Positions 1-5,996 of a stretch of DNA of 9,885 nt are shown one piece after another. The stretch comes from an uncultured Clostridia bacterium (GTDB lineage: Bacteria; Bacillota_A; Clostridia; TANB77; CAG-508). The notes beneath the pieces were generated by a model. The model had not been told where the DNA came from and made no database searches. It worked only from the letters and a program-made list of their open reading frames with translations. Position 1 is the stretch's first letter. Each line of letters starts with the position of its first letter. The stretch is taken from contig CANQXO010000048.1 of the NCBI GenBank assembly GCA_947627825.1, positions 1-9,885 on the forward strand, read 5' to 3'. Both the position numbers and the translations under genes were made by a program.

Positions 1-278
1 ACTGATTCATACCACTACAATTTTCATTGCCATTTACAATGTTTGCGGTCTGGACTTTCTCTTTGCCATAGAAAAAACTTTAGGCACATCGTATAAAGTC
101 TCTACACTCGAAAATAAAATTTTCTAGCTCGGGATTAACATATATTTCTACTTAGTCTTCCCCGATTTAGCGATGTCCACTTTGTAAGTTTCCTTACAAA
201 GGTGCAAGATAGTTCAAAATGATTTATATAATCATCTATCCCACAAGTCAGTTGCTCTACCAGCTGAGCTAAAGTGGC
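1..278 (-). tRNA. tRNA-Thr(UGU), interrupted by a group I intron; 3' end beyond the window
   Basis: The 5' exon is 243-278 (36 nt): acceptor strand GCCACTT, D-arm GCTC/GAGC, anticodon 5' strand ACTGA, then loop bases CTTGT. The 3' exon begins at 7 and reads AATCAGT to position 1, the exact complement needed to close the anticodon stem (ACTGA/TCAGT) with loop CTTGTAA and anticodon UGU. The body closely resembles bacterial tRNA-Thr, for example the GGTAGAGCAACTGACTTGT block. The intron (8-242) lies after nucleotide 36, so an active tRNA requires its removal. The variable region, T-arm and acceptor 3' strand lie outside the window. It is the last visible gene of a Lys-Glu-Thr operon, with a spacer of only 6 nt after tRNA-Glu. 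The Thr identity rests on the anticodon and body. The rest of the 3' exon was not seen. Confidence 0.9.
8..242 (-). ncRNA. Group I self-splicing intron (compact, IC3-like) in tRNA-Thr
   Basis: On the minus strand the intron runs 242 to 8. P1 pairs exon UGU (245-243) plus intron GGGAUAG (242-236) with 212-203, giving the required U243-G205 wobble at the 5' splice site. P2 is a perfect 9-bp stem capped by GAAA (180-201). P3 pairs 171-176 with 86-91 (6 bp). P4 pairs 161-165 with 129-133 (5 bp). P6 is at about 107-127. P7 pairs 95-100 (GACTTT) with 53-58 (AAAGTC). A P9-type stem follows (ACCGC/GTGGT). The last intron base is G (position 8), the expected terminal G. The blocks TGTAGAGACTTTATACG and AAAGAGAAAGTCC match, from memory, those of the cyanobacterial tRNA-Leu intron. 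There is no homing endonuclease ORF; the intron is only 235 nt long. Confidence 0.9.
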
Positions 279-284
279 GTATTT

Positions 285-359
285 TGGTGACCCCAACGGG
301 AATCGAACCCATGTCTCCACCGTGAAAGGGTGATGTCTTAACCGCTTGACCATGGGGCC
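285..359 (-). tRNA. tRNA-Glu(UUC)
   Basis: On the minus strand the acceptor GGCCCCA pairs with TGGGGTC (one G-U). The anticodon stem TCACC/GGTGG encloses loop CTTTCAC with anticodon UUC. The T-arm is ATGGG-TTCGATT-CCCGT, followed by discriminator A and an encoded CCA (285-287). It is the middle gene of the Lys-Glu-Thr operon, six bases after tRNA-Lys. All four helices are intact. Confidence 0.97.
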
Positions 360-365
360 ACATAA

Positions 366-441
366 TGGTGAGCCATCGGGGAATCGAACCCCGGACAACT
401 TGATTAAAAGTCAAGTGCTCTACCAACTGAGCTAATGACTC
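366..441 (-). tRNA. tRNA-Lys(UUU)
   Basis: On the minus strand the acceptor GAGTCAT pairs with ATGGCTC (one T-G). The anticodon stem CTTGA/TCAAG encloses loop CTTTTAA with anticodon UUU. The T-arm is CGGGG-TTCGATT-CCCCG and CCA is encoded (366-368). It is the promoter-proximal gene of the tRNA operon. The leader (about 442-474) can fold a small ATAAC/GTTAT hairpin just upstream of the mature 5' end. Confidence 0.97.
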
Positions 442-480
442 ATGTCTAAAATAACAGTAGTTATGTTGGACACATACCCT

Positions 481-509
481 ATTGTACTATATTAATTAAC
501 TTTTGTCAA
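481..509 (-). promoter_or_regulatory. Consensus sigma-70-type promoter of the tRNA operon
   Basis: On the minus strand TTGACA (504-509) is followed by a 17-bp spacer and TACAAT (481-486). Transcription should start near 474, about 33 nt before the mature tRNA-Lys. The near-perfect boxes and ideal spacing fit a stable-RNA promoter. Confidence 0.9.
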
Positions 510-615
510 CCAATTTTTCACGAAAAATTTACAAATTTAAAAAATTTATTTCATTTTGCCAATTTTTAAATATAAAATTAAAACATCTTATAAAAAATTT
601 AGATAAAAGTGTTAT

Positions 616-650
616 AGTAAAACAAAATGAACCCATAAAAGGATTCATTT
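616..650 (-). terminator. Rho-independent terminator of the CBM25-like gene
   Basis: The minus-strand RNA folds a 10-bp stem (641-650 with 625-634, one U-G pair) with a 6-nt loop, then reads TGTTTTAC. It lies 28 nt past the stop codon of the CBM25-like gene and separates it from the downstream tRNA operon. Confidence 0.8.
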
Positions 651-678
651 AATATTATATGCAAAAATTAATTAAATA

Positions 679-1149
679 TTATTCATTCTCTTCACTTGTA
701 GCTGTCTTTTTATAATTTCCTGAAATTAATTTTGGGAAATATCTAAATATTCTATATAATGCAAGTTTGATTTTTTTACTCCAAATATATGATTTTCTTA
801 ATCTTCTTGGATATTCTATAGCTTGGTCTTCTACAACAGCTAAAGCAACAGGAGCACTTTCAACTTCAAATGAATAGTTAGCGCCATTATTATTGTCCCA
901 TGCATTATCGGTATTTCTAAAACATAAATTCAAAGTTTCTTCACTTGCAAGATTTATTTCAGCTTGGAAACCTAATTCTGTTTTAGTCATTTCAATCTCA
1001 GTTAAGTTGTCCCAGTTGTTTCCAAATCCAAAGTGAGCATAAACCTTTTCACTTCCATTTTGAAATAATTCACCAGTATATGAAATTTTAACTGTTGAAT
1101 TTGCAATTAATTTATCTGTATTGAAAAATATGTTTTTAACTAATTCCAT
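679..1149 (-). CDS. CBM25-like carbohydrate-binding protein with basic C-terminal tail
   Basis: 156 aa. Residues about 20-96 look like a family 25/53 starch-binding module: VYAHFGFGNNWDN (37-48), then FRNTDNAWDNNNGANYSF (77-94) with the typical Trp-Asp-Asn-Asn-x-Gly-x-Asn-Tyr core. The family binds alpha-glucans and is usually attached to amylases. Here there is no catalytic domain and no signal peptide, so a cytoplasmic partner such as glycogen is an inference. After a linker, residues 114-148 are strongly basic and aromatic (PRRLRKSYIWSKKIK, then LYRIFRYFPK), which could bind a membrane, a nucleic acid or a partner protein. The start is ATG 1149; a GAAAGG site sits about 13 nt upstream, slightly far. 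It has its own promoter (1267-1295) and terminator (616-650), so it is probably monocistronic. The domain call is fairly sure; the cellular role is not known. Confidence 0.75.
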   Translation of the reverse strand: MELVKNIFFNTDKLIANSTVKISYTGELFQNGSEKVYAHFGFGNNWDNLTEIEMTKTELGFQAEINLASEETLNLCFRNTDNAWDNNNGANYSFEVESAPVALAVVEDQAIEYPRRLRKSYIWSKKIKLALYRIFRYFPKLISGNYKKTATSEENE

Positions 1150-1227
1150 AATAAAATTAATTCCTTTCTATTAATCAAATTAATTTTTGATATTATAGTT
1201 TTTTCATGTGTATATTTTAGAAAACGA

Positions 1228-1248
1228 TTATAGACAATAAGTCTCTAA
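1228..1248. promoter_or_regulatory. Imperfect dyad, possible operator in the 5' UTR of the CBM25-like gene
   Basis: TTATAGAC and GTCTCTAA flank a 5-bp spacer and are reverse complements except for one position. The site begins about 12 nt past the predicted transcription start of the CBM25-like gene, where a bound repressor could block transcription. The HTH regulator gene next door makes it a candidate ligand. In a region this AT-rich, chance is possible. Confidence 0.3.
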
Positions 1249-1266
1249 ACTAACGATACTATTAAT

Positions 1267-1295
1267 ATTATAAGTTTTAATACAATTTTATTCAA
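1267..1295 (-). promoter_or_regulatory. Promoter of the CBM25-like gene
   Basis: On the minus strand TTGAAT (1290-1295), a 17-bp spacer and TATAAT (1267-1272). The predicted start near 1260 leaves a leader of about 110 nt before ATG 1149. It lies downstream of the terminator of the regulator gene, so the two genes are separate units. Confidence 0.7.
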
Positions 1296-1314
1296 TAGAT
1301 TTAATAAAATGTAT

Positions 1315-1365
1315 CAAAAATGTAAAATTTGTAACATTTTAGTTTAAAATGCTACAAATTCTACA
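1315..1365 (-). terminator. Terminator of the XRE/S24 regulator gene (21-bp hairpin)
   Basis: Arms 1345-1365 and 1321-1341 are separated by 3 bases. The two departures from a perfect palindrome read as G-U pairs in the minus-strand RNA but as C-A mismatches in the plus-strand RNA. The hairpin is therefore fully paired only in the transcript of the regulator gene, which ends at 1402. The stem is followed by TTTTTG on the minus strand. Confidence 0.8.
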
Positions 1366-1401
1366 ACTTTTTTAGATTATTTGATTGTAATAATATAAAA
1401 A

Positions 1402-1980
1402 TTATGTTGCTGTTGTTCCCAAAACTTTTCCTATTATATAAAAATCTGAATCTTTTGTTACTACAATATCTTCAATTCCATCTTTATCAGCTCTTAAAAC
1501 TAGGTCATTTCTTCTTATTATAAATTTCCTAAAAATTAGTTTACCTTCATATTCAAAAAGTCCAATATCTTTATTATTAAGAGGAGCGTTCATTTCAATA
1601 TAAGCATAAGAACCCATTTTTAATTTTGAATTCATCTCATCATTATTAACTTGCAACACAAAAGACGCACTTTGCATATCAGGAGGGCAAGTTTTAAATC
1701 CATCAATACTTGAAATAACTGGAATGCCATCATATTTTATATGATTAGCTAAATGATAATCCTGTTGCTCAGGAGTTAATTTTTTGTCGTAAGTATATAG
1801 CAATGGCTGATAAGGAACTTTTAAAGCATTGCATAAACTTTTCAATGCCCCATGGCTTGGATTTCTTTCACCTTTTTCAATATGAGATAGATGACCAATA
1901 TTGATATTAGTCATTTTAGCTAAATCAGTTTTTGAAATTTGTTTATCTTTTCTTATTTTTTCAAGAACTTCTCCTATCAT
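1402..1980 (-). CDS. XRE-family HTH regulator with S24 (LexA/CI-like) C-terminal domain, catalytic Ser absent
   Basis: 192 aa from ATG 1980. A site reading AGAAAGG ends 9 nt upstream of this ATG; the in-frame ATGs at 1989 and 2007 sit on or before that site. Residues 1-60 form an XRE helix-turn-helix (ISKTDLAKMTNINIGHLSHIEKGERNPS, 15-42). Residues 86-188 resemble the S24 fold of LexA, UmuD and CI repressors. The usual G-D-S-M box reads NNDEM (112-116), with Glu115 where the catalytic serine should be. The lysine region reads GKLIFRKF (146-153). Self-cleavage is therefore unlikely, and the domain may serve for dimerisation or ligand sensing (inference). It is divergent from the VanW gene and upstream of the CBM25-like gene. 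No other phage genes are nearby, so it looks like a housekeeping or domesticated regulator. Confidence 0.85.
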   Translation of the reverse strand: MIGEVLEKIRKDKQISKTDLAKMTNINIGHLSHIEKGERNPSHGALKSLCNALKVPYQPLLYTYDKKLTPEQQDYHLANHIKYDGIPVISSIDGFKTCPPDMQSASFVLQVNNDEMNSKLKMGSYAYIEMNAPLNNKDIGLFEYEGKLIFRKFIIRRNDLVLRADKDGIEDIVVTKDSDFYIIGKVLGTTAT

Positions 1981-2077
1981 AAAAATCATCCTTTCTTGCT
2001 TTTCCAATTATTTATAAATAATAATAAAATTTTTAATATAAATTAATAACAACAAAAATTTTAGATAATTATAAATT

Positions 2078-2106
2078 TTGTCATATATATTTATAAGTTA
2101 TACAAT
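2078..2106 (+). promoter_or_regulatory. Promoter of the VanW-family gene
   Basis: TTGTCA (2078-2083), a 17-bp spacer and TACAAT (2101-2106). A start near 2113 gives a leader of about 95 nt containing a run of ten A (2134-2143). No riboswitch-like fold was recognised in the leader. A second TATAAT at 2181-2186 lacks a good -35 and is too close to the ribosome site. Confidence 0.65.
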
Positions 2107-2208
2107 TTAATTCAAAATCATTATATATAAATCAAAAAAAAAAGTCCAGCCTAATTGTAAAATAAAATCAGCTATGCTAATATAATTATAGTGAGAGGAA
2201 TCTTTATT

Positions 2209-3741
2209 ATGAAAAATGTTAAAAAGTTGTTAATTGTAGGTATAGTAATAGGTATATTATTATTTTTATCTGTTATTTTTAGTCTACTTAATATAGCTAA
2301 TAATAAAATATATAAAAATATTTCTGTTGGTAATGTTGATGTTTCAAAAAAAGAAAGATTAGAAGCAGAGGAAATTGTAAAAAAACTTTACAGAGAAAAG
2401 CAACTTAATGGCATAACTTTAAAACATGACGATTTTGAACTTAATATTTCTTTTGAACAATTAGGAGTAAATCCAGACATTGAAAAAAGCATAGAGCAAG
2501 CTTTTAGTATAGGTAGGACAGGAAATATTATTACTAATAATTACGCAATATTGTTTAGCAACTTTTTCAAAAGAAACATAGATATTAATTTTAATATAAA
2601 GGAAGAAAGTTTAAATTTATGTATAAAAGATGTTGAAAGCAAGTTGCCAGATATAAAAATTGATGATAGTTACTCGGTAGAAGGTAATGAGCTGATTATA
2701 TCAAAAGGTAAAACCGGAGTATTGATTCAAAAAGAAGAACTTAAGAATTTAATTATAGATAATATTGTAAATCTTAACGACAATAATAATATAATAAATA
2801 TTCCAACGACAGAACAAGAACCTGAAAAAATTGATATAGAAAAAGTTGCAAATGAAATAAAAAAAGAGCCTAAAGATGCTTATTTAAGCCAAAATCCATT
2901 AGAAGTACATGCAGATGAAAATGGTGTGGAATTGGGAATAAGTATAGAGGAAGCTAAAAATATTTTATCAGAAGATAAAGAGGAATATATTTTACCTTTA
3001 AAAATTACAGAGGCAAATACGAAAGTAGCTGACTTGGGCGAAAATGCTTTTCCAAATTTACTTGCAACTTATACTACATATTATGATGCAAGCAATATAA
3101 ATAGGGATAATAATATTGTGCTAGCAGCAAATAAAATAAATGGAACTATTGTAAGCCCTAATGAAGAATTTTCATATAATAAAACTGTAGGCAAAAGGAC
3201 AATTGAAAATGGATTTAAAGAAGCTAAAGCATATGCTGGAGGAAAAGTGGTGCTTGATGTTGGTGGCGGAATTTGTCAACTTTCATCAACTATATATAAT
3301 AGTGTTTTGTTAGCAAATTTAGAAATTACAGATAGGCACAACCATTATTTTAAAACATCTTATGTGCCTGAGGGACAAGACGCAACAGTTTCGTGGGGTG
3401 CTCTAGATTTTAAGTTTAAAAATAATAGAAAATACCCAATTAAAATTGAAGCCAAGGTTGGAGATGGTGTAGCAACAATAAATATATATGGTATCAAACA
3501 AGATGATGATTATACAGTTGTAATTGAGTCAAATGTTACTAGCATAATTGCAAGCAAAACAGAATATAATACAGATACCACTTTGCCTAAAGGAACAGAA
3601 GTTACAACTCAAAAAGGTTCAAACGGTTGCACTAGTGAAACATATAAATCATTGCTTAAAAATGGAGTGGTAGTTTCTAAAACACTTATTTCATCGGATA
3701 CATATAATGCACTACCAACAATAATAAGTAGAAATCCATAA
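2209..3741 (+). CDS. VanW/YoaR-family cell-surface protein, membrane anchored
   Basis: 510 aa from ATG 2209, which has AGAGGA 10 nt upstream; an in-frame GTG at 2191 overlaps that site and is less likely. An N-terminal membrane segment (about 7-29) with lysines before it suggests an extracellular protein anchored in the membrane. Residues about 38-190 resemble the peptidoglycan-binding_4 type repeat found in YoaR proteins (ISVGNVDVSKK), and 208-275 look like a second copy. The VanW domain is about 280-420 with the signature GGGICQLSSTIYN (352-364), then DRHNHY (375-380) and YVPEGQDATVSWG (385-397). Residues 435-510 look like a G5-type tail. The family is common in Clostridia and is linked to the cell wall; its activity is not established, and the name comes from vancomycin-resistance clusters. 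No other resistance genes are here, so resistance should not be inferred. Transcribed alone from the promoter at 2078-2106. Confidence 0.9.
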   Translation: MKNVKKLLIVGIVIGILLFLSVIFSLLNIANNKIYKNISVGNVDVSKKERLEAEEIVKKLYREKQLNGITLKHDDFELNISFEQLGVNPDIEKSIEQAFSIGRTGNIITNNYAILFSNFFKRNIDINFNIKEESLNLCIKDVESKLPDIKIDDSYSVEGNELIISKGKTGVLIQKEELKNLIIDNIVNLNDNNNIINIPTTEQEPEKIDIEKVANEIKKEPKDAYLSQNPLEVHADENGVELGISIEEAKNILSEDKEEYILPLKITEANTKVADLGENAFPNLLATYTTYYDASNINRDNNIVLAANKINGTIVSPNEEFSYNKTVGKRTIENGFKEAKAYAGGKVVLDVGGGICQLSSTIYNSVLLANLEITDRHNHYFKTSYVPEGQDATVSWGALDFKFKNNRKYPIKIEAKVGDGVATINIYGIKQDDDYTVVIESNVTSIIASKTEYNTDTTLPKGTEVTTQKGSNGCTSETYKSLLKNGVVVSKTLISSDTYNALPTIISRNP

Positions 3742-3822
3742 AAAGCACATAACTTAATTATAAAATAAAATCCAATTATATCAGATAAAGAATATTTATA
3801 AAAATATAATATGTTTGTAATA

Positions 3823-3866
3823 GAAAAAGCCCAAATTGTTAGATAAAATTTTTAACAATTTGGGCT
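3823..3866 (-). terminator. Terminator of the GNAT/M23 operon, possibly also used by the VanW gene
   Basis: Perfect 14-bp arms, AGCCCAAATTGTTA (3828-3841) and its complement (3853-3866), with an 11-nt loop. On the minus strand the stem is followed by TTTTTC, and it lies just past the stop of the M23 gene at 3880. On the plus strand the tail is AATATATT, weaker, but the hairpin also sits downstream of the convergent VanW gene. Confidence 0.85.
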
Positions 3867-3879
3867 AATATATTAAATA

Positions 3880-4479
3880 TTATCTTATATAATTAGGGTC
3901 ATCTGCGTATGGAATATCTTGTTTAGTAAAACTCCAAGGATTATCAGAAACAAGGATTCTCCATAAAGAAGCATAAGGCTCTAAAGTAAATTCCTTATTT
4001 AAACTAGACAAATCAATTTCAGGTAGAAGTTCTAATGGATTTAAAGTATAATCTAAACCAGTTTCCTCAGTATTTGATTTTCTAATTTCTAGATGAAGGT
4101 GAGGAACTCTCGAACCTCCAGAAGAACCTGTTTTGCCAATCACAGTGCTAGTAGTAACAACATCTCCAGGCTTTACTAATATTTCTCTTAAATGACCATA
4201 AACAACGCGTCTACCATCATCATTTAAAATTTCAACTTTATTTCCATAACCATCATTAAAAGCATCAAAGCCTTCAGTGGTAGTTCCATCAAACTCTGCA
4301 AGTAAAACTTTACCAGAAGAAATAGGATGGACTTCAGTGCCAATATCAGCAGTAATATCAAATCCAGAATGAGCTCTTTCTTTGAATAAGACATAGTGAT
4401 TTTTTCTGATGCCATATTTATCATGTTCTGCTACTTTGTACTTAGGCTCAATAGGCCAAATATAATTAGATTTCTCCAT
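3880..4479 (-). CDS. M23 (LytM-type) zinc metallopeptidase without signal peptide
   Basis: 199 aa from ATG 4479, where AAAGGAG lies 9 nt upstream; the in-frame ATG at 4488 touches that site directly. The M23 zinc-site residues are present: HSGFD (His37, Asp41), YGHL (His96) and HLHLEI (His127, His129). Conserved glycine-rich strands surround them (GYGNKVEI, KPGDVV, IGKTGSSGG). M23 enzymes usually cut peptide crosslinks in peptidoglycan outside the cell, yet no signal peptide, membrane segment or wall-binding repeat is visible. Residues 160-199 (rich in Trp, Tyr, Asp) are an unassigned tail. The start overlaps the end of the upstream GNAT-like gene by 14 bp and its ribosome site lies inside that gene, so the two are probably translationally coupled. 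Peptidase fold: confident. Substrate and location: not known. Confidence 0.88.
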   Translation of the reverse strand: MEKSNYIWPIEPKYKVAEHDKYGIRKNHYVLFKERAHSGFDITADIGTEVHPISSGKVLLAEFDGTTTEGFDAFNDGYGNKVEILNDDGRRVVYGHLREILVKPGDVVTTSTVIGKTGSSGGSRVPHLHLEIRKSNTEETGLDYTLNPLELLPEIDLSSLNKEFTLEPYASLWRILVSDNPWSFTKQDIPYADDPNYIR

Positions 4480-5767
4480 AATCAACATCTCCTTTTAGCT
4501 GATTTAAATCATTAATCATTTTACTTATTTTTGATTGCTTTATACTAGCAAGTGTACCATTGAAACTTTTAAAATGGCCAGTTGTTGTTAATGAAACTGT
4601 AAGCTTTTGAAGTGTAGCAGTTTCATAATCTATTTGTTCTTGTAAAACTTGTTTTCTAATACTGTCAGTAATTGTTTTATGAGTTGGATTGTAACCATAT
4701 AATACTGCTAACTTGTTTTCTATATGTGATAAATATTCTTGATATTTTTCTCTTGAAATTTGACAAATATGAACTTCTCTATCACGATTTTGCCTACGAT
4801 TTACGAATAAGCTATCAGTAAGGCCAAAAAACTCCGAAACGCACCTAGACGAAATATTATCTCTATGCAAAGTCGAACATAAAAATATTTCATTATTGTT
4901 AGGATTTTTAAAGAAAGTATCTATGTGTTTTTTAATTCCTTCATAAACAATAATCTTAGCAATGCCCGAATTTCTGCTAGAAGGAGCAGTTAAATAAGTA
5001 TCTAATTCGATTGAGTTTTTTGTGTTTGCATTAAAGTATTTTGATACATCAAAAGAAGGTTTTTCATGTATTATAAGAGGACCACTATTTAAAACTTCAT
5101 CATATTCTTGTGAAAGAAATGCTTCATAGTCTTGAACTATCGGCTTTTGAGGATTAATGACTTTTCCAAATTCTTTAGCAATATCACTTGCAGTAAACCA
5201 ATAAAACTGTTCATACTTTTTTTGTTCATTTGGACCATAATTTTCAGCAATATACTCAGCTGAATACTGATTAAGCTTATCCCTTAAAATACTTTTTTCA
5301 TGAAAACCATTTTCAGAAAGTTCATTTTCAAGAAAATCGTGAATGCTATGAAATTCAGGATATTCAGAAAGAACTTTCGTTTTAGAATAGTCAAAAGCAT
5401 CTAACTTTAATTTGTAAGTTTCCAATAAATCATTTAAGTATGAATTAAAATCAGGATATTGAGATTTTACAAATTGTTTGTATTCATCAGAAAACTTAAA
5501 ATATTTTGTTATATCGTTGTATGTAAAAGGCTTTTGACCTTGAGTAATATATGTAACTGCAATAACTTGATGTAAGCCATTAACAGCAATAAATACGCTA
5601 TTTTCATTAGAATGAACATAAGAAGATATATCTTGTTTTCCTGTTATAAATAGCTGGCCAATTCGTCCTTCTTTATTCATTTGTTCAAGTACAAGTTGTT
5701 CTAAGTCTGCTACTTGGTCTATATAATCGTTTTCATTATCTTTAGTAAGTTCAAGTATTTCTATCAT
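4466..5767 (-). CDS. GNAT-like acyltransferase with large internal insertion
   Basis: 433 aa from ATG 5767, preceded by GGGTGA; ORF extension to 5839 passes through the promoter and is unlikely. Residues 57-77 (SVFIAVNGLHQVIAVTYITQG) look like early GNAT strands. Residues 254-282 hold a likely acetyl-CoA loop (APSSRNSGIAKIIVYEGIKK; Arg265, Gly268, Ala270), then LCSTLHRDNISSRCVSEFFGL (296-316), the usual Asn and Phe-Gly motif B. Between the two lie about 175 residues, mostly helical, charged and Tyr-rich, much longer than in a standard GNAT. The C-terminal 90 residues also look helical. It is the first gene of a two-gene operon with the M23 peptidase, so its substrate may be a peptide, an amino sugar or the peptidase itself (inference). 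The GNAT call rests on motif A/B only; the substrate is unknown. Confidence 0.65.
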   Translation of the reverse strand: MIEILELTKDNENDYIDQVADLEQLVLEQMNKEGRIGQLFITGKQDISSYVHSNENSVFIAVNGLHQVIAVTYITQGQKPFTYNDITKYFKFSDEYKQFVKSQYPDFNSYLNDLLETYKLKLDAFDYSKTKVLSEYPEFHSIHDFLENELSENGFHEKSILRDKLNQYSAEYIAENYGPNEQKKYEQFYWFTASDIAKEFGKVINPQKPIVQDYEAFLSQEYDEVLNSGPLIIHEKPSFDVSKYFNANTKNSIELDTYLTAPSSRNSGIAKIIVYEGIKKHIDTFFKNPNNNEIFLCSTLHRDNISSRCVSEFFGLTDSLFVNRRQNRDREVHICQISREKYQEYLSHIENKLAVLYGYNPTHKTITDSIRKQVLQEQIDYETATLQKLTVSLTTTGHFKSFNGTLASIKQSKISKMINDLNQLKGDVDYGEI

Positions 5768-5829
5768 ATTGTCACCCACTTTAGGTATTAATATAAGGTA
5801 AAATATAATTATATTTTTACTACTTTCAT

Positions 5830-5858
5830 ATTTTAACATGATATGCTGATAAAAGCAA
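5830..5858 (-). promoter_or_regulatory. Promoter of the GNAT/M23 operon
   Basis: On the minus strand TTGCTT (5853-5858), a 17-bp spacer ending in TGT, then TAAAAT (5830-5835). The TG just before the -10 makes it an extended -10 promoter. It supports the start at ATG 5767 rather than one at 5839, because transcription would begin near 5823. Confidence 0.65.
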
Positions 5859-5893
5859 GAAATATGATAAGATTTGAAAAAAATTAAAAAAAC

Positions 5894-5923
5894 TTGATTA
5901 ATTACTAAATTTTGTGATATTAT
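5894..5923 (+). promoter_or_regulatory. Possible promoter of the DUF362-fic operon
   Basis: TTGATT (5894-5899), an 18-bp spacer and TATTAT (5918-5923); an overlapping TATACT at 5921-5926 is a second -10 option with a 21-bp spacer. It diverges from the GNAT/M23 promoter 36 bp away. The AT-rich context makes this tentative. Confidence 0.4.
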
Positions 5924-5996
5924 ACTAATAATAAAAATAAGAAAAGAAAGGAGAAATTCGTATAATAAAATAATTAAAATATTATTAAATTATGCG

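Noticed and set aside
40..110. GAGAAAGTCC-like segment suggesting RNase P RNA
   Set aside because: The segment pairs as P7 of the group I intron, and the rest of the RNase P core is absent. The flanking tRNA halves settle the matter.
135..426. Open reading frames on the minus strand of 87 and 64 codons
   Set aside because: They run through the tRNA-Lys, tRNA-Glu and tRNA-Thr genes and the intron start; the apparent peptide is just translated tRNA sequence.
2107..2208. Riboswitch or T-box in the VanW leader
   Set aside because: The leader is almost pure A/T with a run of ten A; no paired core or terminator/antiterminator was found.
4224..4424. 66-codon open frame on the minus strand
   Set aside because: It overlaps the M23 peptidase in another frame and gives a low-complexity Leu/Lys-rich peptide.
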